Assembly (NCBI RefSeq): GCF_036588685.1
Contig: NC_086383.1
Span: 38,386,171-38,450,170 of the forward strand
Reading direction: 5' to 3'
DNA length: 64,000 nucleotides
Source of the DNA: Mytilus trossulus
Taxonomy: Eukaryota; Mollusca; Bivalvia; Mytilida; Mytilidae
The notes under the pieces are model-generated. The model was not told the DNA's origin. It searched no databases and saw only the letters and a program-made list of their open reading frames with translations. Position numbers and translations under genes: made by a program. Shown piece by piece: positions 34,101 through 46,100 of this stretch. Numbering within the stretch: the first letter of the stretch is position 1; every line of letters begins with the position of its first letter.

Positions 34101-37100
34101 CGAGTGTTAGATTTTGAAAATTTTATTGAGTCACACTGAAGAGGTTTGTTGATTTTTGGTTGCTTGCTTAACGTCCAGTGGCAAATATTTCATGCATATT
34201 CGTTACGATAAACGCTGAATACGAATACGAAATCATACTGTGACCTACATGTATTTATTATCATATTTGTGTCAGTTCTTAACTTTTTTTAAATTATGTA
34301 TACCTTTTACTCTATCAAATGATCAACTAATAAGATAATCTTATATTCTATTGAATAACATTAACGTAACTCAAAAAAGGGTCGGGTGCAGAGGGTATAT
34401 AATTATATCCTGATTATCTGTTAATAAAATATATTGCTATTCAAAAGACAATCTTTTTCGATTCAATCAAAATTGTTAAAAAAAAAAACAATTTTTTCCG
34501 CGATAGAAATGACATTACAAATAGAAAAAAAAACATACTCCTCCCCCTTTTCCATAAACTAAGTGGTACAATAAATTACTTACAATGAGTCTTGAATTTG
34601 TCATACACCGTTATCGGATGGGAACAATACATTTGTGTCTTACTTCATGCAGTTACAGTAACATTTTTATTGTGTATGGATAATATTTTTTAAAAGGTTT
34701 ATATTTAGATTTATTAGTGAGTTTTATTATACATTCTAAATGTGCCGTAGGGCGTATTAAAACCTGAAAGCATAAGAAAGAAATATCCCACTTTAGTGTT
34801 GTCGGTAATATAGGATACTAAATTTTGCAAATCTTTATAAAAAATAATATTTTTTTGACGGTATATAAGTCAGATAATGCATATTGTAAGGTTTTTCTTG
34901 TTGTAGAACACACCTCGGGGTGTCAGAATTACTCAAAGAAAGACCTACTTACGGTCGGTCTTTCATTTGATCAATCATGACACCCCTCGGTGTATTCTAC
35001 GACAAAAAAAAACCCTTAAAATATGCATTATCTATAACATAATGCGTCAACATAGCGAAGAATTAGTGATAGGACAACAGAAACACCCCAGGTACATGTA
35101 CATGTTCAATCGATTGTGTCTTATACTGTTGAATTTGACGTGATATCTAGTCCATGATTGAACATTCTGAAACTCGATCAAGTGAAAACAATTCAACAAA
35201 TTTAAATTCGTCGTATGATCGGAGCCATTTTTGGACAAGTAACAGTTGTTTGATGTTTTTGTTGTTTAAAAAACATTGAACTATATGCTGTTTGTTTTAT
35301 TTTACCTCTATAACTTTCTCTTACTTCACCAAGAACCAGAATGTCCTACCTATGACAGAGTAGATAAACTGTTAAAATATTATTAATTCCGGAGTCAAAA
35401 GTATTTTTATACACACACTCTATGTATTGATTTCATTATTAGATGTGATGAGTAATTTTGTTTCTAACTGTTCATCGTAAAAATCAATAAAGATTAAAAA
35501 AAAGAAGATGTGGTATGATTGTCTTATTTTGACATATAAATCAAGTAAATTGTATATTGATGTTCATTGATGTTTTGATCTTGAATGTATACAAGGGGAG
35601 AAGACTCTTTTTTTTGTCATGAACTTTTGAAACACTGTTTATTTCCTAGTGAGTCCTGGTCGTATCTTTCGTCTTTCTTTTACAGGAACATCCTAGAAGA
35701 ATTCAACCAATTAGTGCAAGGATTAATGTAAGATAGTTTGACGTGATATTCCTCTTTATGCTTTGCATTGAACATGTTGAAACTAAATAAAAGGATCATG
35801 TGTAAAAACTGTGATAGTCTCTCTGCAATACTTTCCAATTAAAAAAATCTCCACTGTAAAAGTGTTATTTCCCATACACGTCTGAAAGTGCCTTAACCTA
35901 CCTGCGAACGAAGAACATTTAGTTTTTAACATTAATCAGAACACGTAATATGTCATTAATAAATCGTATAAATAGTTATCATTGATTCAAACGGGAAATA
36001 CGTATACCCCGTGATAAATTGTCATATATCTTCTTTTAACTTTAATGCAATAAAAGAAATCCATAGCAAGTGAACTTGTAAAAGGATTTGCAAATTTAAT
36101 ATGATTCTTCAAAAACATAATTTTAAGTCAGTGTTAACTGTTGTCATAGGCCATTTAAAAAAGCATTCATATTTTTTTCTCCTTATGTGTCTATTGTGGT
36201 TATTGTTATTGACTTAAAAAATCATAAAAATTCCATTTTTTGTCGCAGTTAATTTTTCCAAGTAATAACGCGATATTGCAGTCAGCCAATTAAAATAACA
36301 TATTATAATGAAACATACATCTAATGTAATTATATAATTATGTTATATTAAATCATTATTAGATTTTTGCAATTGAATACTTGTAACAGGATCAAGTCGC
36401 AATAGGATATCGAACTTGTGAGGCACAAACAATAAGAACCCTACCAAGAACACAATCACCAGCACCACTCAGTACAGGGTACCAGGAAACTCTAAGTTCA
36501 GCACTGTCTTCACATCCGACAGCCAGTTCACAAGATATTATGGATAGAACAAGGTATTGTGTACTTAAGAGGCTCGTTTTACCTTAGCCCTATAAAGCAG
36601 AATTTTTTTGCAAATTAGGTCCTTTAAGCTCTTCATCTCTGTACTTGGTTGGCAATCTGAGAGTCACTAATGAGTCACATGTTGACATAACGGGCTCCTG
36701 GCTGATCAAAATAAAAGCCTTGTACATTATACCTATTTATCACATAATGGCGTGGTAGGTAGCTTACGGTTTGTATAAAAGTCGAACTCTTTTGACAATC
36801 ATTGTAATTGTTTTGCAGCTTTCACAAAGTGTACACTTTTTGTTAAGATCGGCTATTAGGGATTTTAACCAGAATCCTTGAAACTTAAAAATATATACGG
36901 AAATCTATAAAGATCTTCAAGAAAAAATCTGAAAGGAATTCCATTTTTCCATTATTGTCTAACGCAATTTTTGTAAATAATATAGCACCACGAAATAGAT
37001 CACGATTCAAATAATTGTTTATACGCCATACAAGTCTTTTGTTTCGAATTTTAACAAAGATGTTTAACTCTATTTTTATGAACGATATTCATTAAACAGA

Positions 37101-40100
37101 GCATCCTTATATTTACTTGAAGGAGGTTTACAACTGTGTCAATTCGTATAGTGATGATTCGCGTGTATATTTTAGTTAACTTATTTGAACATTCTGCATC
37201 TGATTATTTTAATATTTAAGAATGATGTTTGCTATAAGGACTGAAATAACCAATTTCTTATTCCAGGTTTATTACTGCTGTTATATGCTTTTGGTTTTCA
37301 TCAAATTAAATCCCCTAGTGATTATATGAATTATTCTCATAAAACACAACATTTAAACATGGATTACAATGGAAATAGAAACATTTTTTACATGGGAGGT
37401 CTTCGTGCAGTTCACGAAATGTAAATGTAAATATAAATTGTGACTCCAACTCTCCATCAAAGCAAGCAAACCAGCAGTATCCTATTGTAACATAAACTAC
37501 AAATATACAAAGTTTTACATTAAACAATGTTATAAGATTACAAAACTAATATTTTTATTATATTTTTCAGAGAACTACAAGATGATGATACCAATACTAA
37601 TGCATTCGATGACTTTTTACCAGAAATTGAACAATTTGGAGATGTTGGGTAATTTTTCATTATTACTCGATTATTAACCAAAATGCTGTTACAATATATG
37701 AATAATTAATTCAGAAAATTAATGTAAAATTGTATTTACCGCTATAATATATTACCTCCGGTCGGTCTTTCATTTGATCAATCCTGACACCCCTCGGTGT
37801 GTTCTACGACAAGAAAAAACTTTAAATATGCATTATCTAGAACAAATAGTTTTCTGTAAAATGAACATTGTCCTTTGGGAGCAAATATTACATTGAAAAT
37901 TGATCTCATTCATAATTTCTTGTAGAATATGCATGAATTATAGGAAAACACAAAGACACGACATTGGAGTTTTTGCCGTTAAACATATTTTTGTTAATTT
38001 GTTGAAGAGGACATTAAAACATGTTTCTTTTCTTAGGTTTTTCCACCTTTCCGTGGAAAATTTTGTTTTAACTATAATTATTTTTCATTTTCCGCCTAAT
38101 TTTTTTCTTGCGTAGTTTTCTTGTTTCGCAAGATGTCGCTTAGATATTTGTTATATGATATAGTATAGTTTATACCCTTTAAAAACTGACAACTGCGTAA
38201 CCAAAAGCTTTACGCTGTAAGAGTTATCTCCCAAAATACTGTTTTTCTTGTGGTCACTTCTCCTTTGCACCGTTAAAGATAACGACAATTTTTTTTTACA
38301 AAATTGCTCGTTTCATTTTCAGGGTAAGAATATTATTTGCAACGAAGTTACCCTGATACTCCATATGAGAGTTATTCTCCCTTATGTATTTCATATAAGT
38401 GATGTGCATTTCTAACTGGTAAACCATATGAGATAAAGACCTAGGGTCTTTAGATTTGAGGTCTTTGTCCTAGGTCAAAGGTCAAGGTCATATTATAAAG
38501 TTTGATTTTGGCTTATGTTCCATGATTTTGTAAAACCATTTAACATATCAACATCTTATTTGTATTAATTGTTTATTGCGACATTTCGTACCTTTTAAAT
38601 TTTAGTTGAAAGGGTAAGTAGACAATACATGGGAGTTCTCGCCTATCTAATATTTAGAATAACGCGTAAAGTGATATTACTCATTAACCAAACATATTAA
38701 AGTCCTAGGGTCTTTTGATTTAAGGTCCTGGGTTTGGGACCTGGAAATTGAGGTTAAAATTATATGTTAAAAGGACGTTCTAGATATTGAACTTTGTTTT
38801 AAATTCATATTTATACATCAAAAAGCCATAGAAACTGACATTTTAGACTAATGTCTTATCTTTGATATTTTGTAAATATATCTTTACAAGTGGAAAGACC
38901 TTTAATTGTTCTTTGAACTATTGGTTTTTAATTTTGATATGAATCTCTGTTTACTATGTTTTTTACACAGTCAAAACCAGTCTGCTGACGCATTAAAAGA
39001 TTTGCTGATTCAACATCGAGATTTGACCATAAATAAAATTTCTAGTGGGGATCTGTTGCAAATGGAGGTTCGTAGGGGTAATGTGCTTTCGGATGCTATT
39101 ACAATTATTAGATTCTCAGAACATGATTTGCATAATCATTTGTGCATAAAGTTTATTGGCGAAGACGGAGTTGACATAGGTGGTCTAAGAAGAGAGTTCT
39201 GGAGTCTTTTCTTGCACAACATTTCTAGTTCATGTTATGTAACAGGTAAATGTATGATTTATTTTTTTCTTGTTCTAACCCGATATATTTTTTTTCTAGA
39301 CATGTTGAATTTTATTTTTCTTCATTAACATTTGCTTGTATGATATCATTTAATCATTTTAATGTTCTTGATCTCCCCTAAAAATATTGTTATGACGACG
39401 AAAAAAATGACGACCATCTCTGACTATACTTCACACAGAGCCCAAGAGAACACTTTGTGCAGATCAATCGAAAATATAATTGAATTTGTTTGTATAACTT
39501 CTAAAAATCATTAGAGAAACATATGGTTATACTATATTTTACGCAATACGATATTTACTCATACGCGACTACTAAATTTTACAAATTTAAAACGTTCGGC
39601 AAGCCCACCTTTTTTTTTTTGACAATGGAAGTGTCTCGAGTGGATTGATGTCATGTTACACTCGATGCAGCGATGGAATCTCTATATATGTTGTGCAAAA
39701 TCTGTAATGTTGTTCAAATCATAATTTGTACAGATATTTGGGTACAAATTATCAATGTTTCATGAACAATTTAACACAAATGGATGATGCAAGCTCACAG
39801 TCGTTTTTATCGCATATTTTTGTTATGTTTCCATATTAACTATATTGATACAGTCTTATACTTAGCATTAATACAAAAACATTATAAGAACACATACGGA
39901 CTTTGATATTAAGATATTAAAAATGACATGTCATGATCTTTTTATATATTCCTTATCAACGGAGAAAATAACAGTTTGATATACTACTATTGAGAAATAT
40001 TACGGACGTCGGTCGCAAAACGAAGTACATGTACATCGGATAATGAATCTTTCTAGCATATGCCTCATCAGAGAAGAAAAAAATACGAAACATTTTGCTA

Positions 40101-43100
40101 ATTGACGATAAGATAAATTCAACAATGCAAAAACATATAGAAATTCTATAGAGTATGCACAACCTTTCCACTTGAACTCTCATATCTAAAAAATTGTTGC
40201 TTGATTGATAGAGGATTATTTCATGCAGTGCTAGCAAAGACTTCCTTTAAACAAGTTATTATTTGGATATGGGTGAAATCAAATATAAATATGGACCAAT
40301 ACAAGTACACCTTTTAGGGTGCGCTCGCCTTTCGTGACTCGGCACGAAGTATTTTGTAATGTAAAGATTGTTTGGAATGTTTCGCCAACAATACACGCTA
40401 GCACATCATAGAAAAACAAGTCAGTCATCAATGTTCTGAATTTTATAAAACATTCTCTGTATTGGAGTCTGTGGAATTTCTACAAAAAATGGTTTTATCT
40501 GCCACACAATCCCCTTTTTCTATTAAACGCAATGAAACAATGAAAAATAATGCTTTCCATTAAGTTTCCCCTTATATAATTAGTATATGTACACAATGGC
40601 CCATCTGCTATTCATTGTCTTCGCTGTTTTAATACTATTTCAGTTTTAAAATTTCGTAATTACATGACTACAGAAAGGATCATAAACATCAATCCTTTTT
40701 TGTCCGTTTAATCATTTAGCGTTGTCTGTCTGTTTTGCGTTTTTAAGTTTGAATATCCATTTGGTTGTGTTCATCCTTGCTCAAGTAACGAGTTGTGTTC
40801 CTTGTTTACATCAATGTTAGCGAATTAAGTTAAAATTTTCAGCTTTTCTTGACATACTCACATTTTTCAGGAAACTTAAATCAAAACAGAAATATATTTT
40901 CCATTAACAGGAAAGCCTGGTAGACAAACATTTCAACAAAATTTCGTAGAGAAAAAAAAGAAAACATTTTTTCATCTTGGTCAGTTGATTGCCTTATCAA
41001 TTCTTCAAGATGGTCCTGGTCTACCAATCTTTTCCGATATTGTCACAGATTACATAATTAACGGAGAGACTGTTGTGCTAAATCTTGACGATCTCCCTGA
41101 TGGACTTAGAGATACACTGGAGAAGGTTTGTTATTTTTTTAATTATTTCTATCCAAATGATTTTGTTTTCCTATTCTTTGCTACATTATGAGTTGGAAAT
41201 ATGCCATCAAAGTAGACCCATAATGCTTCACGTGACAAAATTGTCAAAATATAATTCCTTAAACATGTTTAATGTTTAATCAGTTGTCATGTAGTTATTT
41301 AAATATTCAAAGAGATGCATTTCTAGGTTGAACAACATCAAGTCTTTTTTAAATTTGAAGTATGTTGACATAAACAATATTGCTTGCACTGGTATAATTC
41401 AATTTGTAATTTATTACGATCATCAGAGATTTATGGTAGGGATTGTCGGTGTAAATACTATCTGTGGAGAATCCAAGTTCAAATTCACTGGTTCACCTCA
41501 CATTTTATTATTGGTAATCACGTGGTTTTGCATTTGCCCCCTTTAAAGCACGACATTAATATTTCAAAAAATAAGGTTACTTTATTCATAAGGGAATGTA
41601 GCAATTATGTTAAAGTTATAACGATTGTCGCATAACTGTTTGTCTGCTACTAAGAATGGTCACTGCTGAAGTTCAAACTAAATAATCGTTGTAAGCACGC
41701 TCTCATACCCTACTCCCTCACTTTGTCACAGAGTGATCAAAATATCATCAGATTCATACTTTCATAACTGCTTTTATTGTCAACTGATAAAAAATTCTTG
41801 TGGAGATGTACATCATGTACATCTACAGATTATGCTCAGTATATAAATGTTTTATGACATTCAAATGGTTATAATTACATAAGATGTATGTTTCATTATA
41901 AAACTTAATTCTGATTGGCTAACTGCATATCACATGTTATTCCTCAAGCAATTGCATCACTCAATAAAACTTTTCATTCATGATAACACGTGGTCCCACA
42001 AAAAAGTGCACAGGTGAATTGAATAAAAAAGTTATAAAATACGTGTTTTCCTGATCATAGCTAAAACAATTAATTATAAGTAATAAATGCTTCTTTTTGT
42101 AACTTCATAGGGTTGTAAAAGCGTTGACCGTCAACTCTTTAACTCCCCAATGAATTTACAAAAAGAAGCATTCAATTCTTAAATAACCTCCAAAAAAATA
42201 TTCATAGTTTCCTTTTGATATGCACATCTACGTAGAATGTCCTTGTTATCTTTAAATATTCGGGAAACTCTGGTATGTGGATTCAGAGCAGTTGCGATGA
42301 CAATCTGTATTAATATAATGTTATTAACTTGCTGTTTCTATTTCGACTTTGTTATATATTCAATGTAAGCTGTATTGGACTCGAATAATAGAGGGCCAGT
42401 ACAGCTGACTGAGAATCTATTACAGGGCCAATACAGATACACTTAGTTCATAAAACTTTTATGAAATGATTTTAAGGGAACTCACCGTGAGGAAAATATC
42501 GAATTTCATATTTGAACTTGTGGGAACTTGTCTGTTTGCGTATTTCACGTCCATGGATTTTTTGTCAACATTGTTAAAATTAATATCTGATTTCTCATCC
42601 AAGGACTTAACATATTGCTATTACAATTCATTTCATCCAACAAATGTTAAGTAGCAATCAGACAGCTTAACTATTCGCACTCTTGGATCGTCTGCGTTCT
42701 TGTGAAGGAATTTTTAAAGACCTTGGCTGGCTATACAACTCTTGCCGGTCTGCGTTCTGATGAGTGATCAACGGACATGAAACAAATCCAATAATCGAAG
42801 GTCGTACTCGAAAAGGCTTTAAAATATTTCCGTTTCAAGACTTTAAAATGTTATATTACAAAATATGTTCATGCATAACGATTCGTTTTAAGTTAATTTA
42901 GTCTTATGCAAAAAGCGGGAGTGAACGTCCTGTATACGCCCATGGGCCAATACGGCATTGTTCAGTATTGGCTCGGTTCGAAAAGCAACATTAACTCTTG
43001 ATTTATATCGACATTGGAACGTCAACGGTATTGTACAAGCTGATTTATCCGTTTTAGTTTTGTCCTTGTTATCTAGAAATTTCCGTGAAATTCTATTCTA

Positions 43101-46100
43101 AGGTTTCAGTTGAGTTACAATGATAGCATTATCATATATTGTTAACCTAAATCAAAAATAAAAATATGTACATGAGTGTTCACTTGTGTGTAAGACTATG
43201 TCAACTTTTTCCTGGGTTAACTATCTCAGTGGATTTTACGTTATTCATCAATCGGGATCATTGCGTTTAAAGTTCTTCCAAAATAAAAAGGATTTGATAA
43301 AAAAAAATCGAATTGTAAGCATTGCGGGTAATTCCTTTCATACAATTGAAAGAAACAAAGGGGTTTAATTAGCACAAATATTCGTCCCTTCATATGAAAT
43401 TATTTGTTAAAAATAAAATAAATGTCCTAAGTGAAGTTATCTAGAGACGTCACTTTTTATGTTTACCGGTAGAAATAGTCCCATGAAACAAATTTCTTGT
43501 GATTATCAACAACAAAAAAATGGAAAATGTGCATATTTTTTTCTTTATATTTGTTACTATTTTATAACGTGTACTTGTAATCTTCACACTATTCTTGTTT
43601 CATTGATTATACATCCTTGACTTTTTTAAATGTGTTTCTTGCAAATTAAAGTTAAGTGATTTTTTGTCGCATTTTTACTTTCCAAGTCCGTTAAAAATGT
43701 ATCTTCCTTCCACATTTTTTTTATATATAAGTCCATGAGGATTTTCAGTCTTACTTGCTCTGTTTAGTAGTTGTATTATTGACAAGGTGTCACTCATTCA
43801 ATCATCGAACGTTAACAGTAGATTGTGATTGCGCCACGTGTATTGATCTATATATCTTATTGCTTTCAGATGCAGGACAGTGCATCAGATAGTGAGGCAA
43901 GAGACATGTATTCATCTGTACTTGATATTGCTGCTGACGTTGGTTTTATAGTGCCTTTAACATCATTCACAAGATGTCATGTGAAACAACTGAAGGCGGC
44001 TTTTATTGAAAGCCAAATTTCAAGCTGCAAGGATGAACTTAACCAGTTCATTGAAGGTTTGTGTTTCAAAAAAATAATGGTAGATAACACACTTGATTAT
44101 TTAAAACCATATAACTTTCTATTATCAGTTGGTTTATTTTTTTTACCACAGTGCGATTAACTTCTGTGATGTTGCATCGATCGCGATTTGGTTTTGTTTT
44201 TTTTTTTTACTTTTCACATTACACAGTATCATGCTTTCTCTTCTGAAATATTTGGGCTGTGTTAACGCAATTGGTGTGTCAACTGTAACGATAATTTTCA
44301 TTGGACGTTCACCAATATTTCTGAAGGGGTAAATTCTACGTTATACCAGCCCGTAATTAAAAAAGCCATCATTTTGATTTCATTTGTTTAGTATGTAATT
44401 TCTCACATAATAAATATGAAAGTCACGGCTAAAAATGTTGTTTTTTTCCATCAAAGTTCAAACAATTCTTAAGCAAAAGAACGGTATAAATGCGTATATT
44501 TTTTGTGGACTTATTCATTTATTTCACTAAACGCAAACCATTTGTTAAACAGTAATTGTTTTGATATGCTGCATTTAAATAGATTTAACTGCATTATATT
44601 TTATTTTTGGTCTGTGTTAAACTTGATTGTCGCAAATATTTGTTTACCTAGCTTAAACTCAATTTGCGACCGTAAAATCTACGTTTTACGAAAGCCTAGC
44701 TTAAAAAACAAGTCTGTTATCTCCCAAATATGAACTAAATCTCATAAGTTTGTAATGATGGTTGTCCTTTCATGCGGATTTGACCAAAAGATGGCACTTA
44801 TAATATTGGAGTATGAATAAAGATGAGAAAAACATAACTTCAAAAAATACCCTTTACTCTGTATTTGAATTGTCCGTTTGAAGAAGACAAGGAAAGGGTT
44901 GTGATAATTGGTCTGGATCTTGGTACTAGTCCGTTGTACTGTGTGTGCATTATTTTGTATGTCATGTGCAACCATATCCTGTTTGTCAATATTGTTACAA
45001 CAAACATTATTTAAGGAAATTGTTCTTTATTCAGGTGAAATACATTCAGCAAACCATCTCCATCAGCTATGATTCAGTGCACACATTACCTATATCCAGT
45101 GAATACATAAGATAATGCCTGTAACAATTAGTCAGGAATATATCTGCTGTTACCCATACGTTTGATATGTTGGGGATTTTGATTTTGTCATTGATTAGGG
45201 GCTTTCCTTTTATAATTTTTCGCAAAGTTCAGTCATTTGTGATTTTACTTTTCCTACAGCAAAACAGATTTTATTTGTAAAAGAACTGCATTTCTAAATA
45301 GATAGAAATCTGGATTGTGCTAACAAACATTTGTTTTCTATTTGATAGGTTTGGATACACACCGAGTCCTGAGCCTGCTTAGGCAGACAGAAAACATGGC
45401 ATCAGCAAGAAGTTTATTCAGTGGTAGAGTGAAACCATTAACTGTTAGTCAACTGAGAGGACTGATAAGATTTAATTTTAAAGACGGCAATGCTAAACGT
45501 GCGGAGGAGGCCACTGCACAAGGTTTTATCACATTCCTTCAGGCCACTAAGGGTTAGTTTATTATTAGATATTTGTTTTCTTTTCTCAATGAGTTTTCTA
45601 CCTATAACTCACTCCTCAAAACTCCAGTTTTAGTCTCTTATTTTGATAAAACATAGTTAAACTTAAGAGTCAAAATAAAACAATGGATCTGCAGTACCAC
45701 TTAATGGACTCTACAAAAGAGGAGCGAAAGATACTAATGGGATATTGAATAAACTCATCATAGATACCAGGACAAAATTTTGAAACCAACAAACAGACAA
45801 ATAATTGAACACAAGACACAGCATTGAATACTAAAGACTAAGCAAAAGAAAGCTAACAACAAACTTGAGGTGATTCGGGTGCCCAGAAAGGTTAAGCAGA
45901 TGTGGCTACCCATGTTATCATAAACCCAGTAAATAGTCTAATTCGTTTAGATCACCTTAATGAAAAGGGGACGGATTGTAGTTACGACACAAGGAACATA
46001 TCCGACTTCATCTGTGAAACGGTTATTCAATAACCATGATTACGGTCAACCAACTCTTGATGGCGTCCGTAAAATTTACAAAAGGATGATTTCAACTAAG

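Noticed and set aside
40050..40080. Possible hammerhead on the minus strand (CTGATGAGGCATATGCTAGAAA)
   Set aside because: CTGATGA and GAAA are present, but stem II leaves an unpaired extra base, no stem III closes on a cleavage triplet and stem I does not pair.
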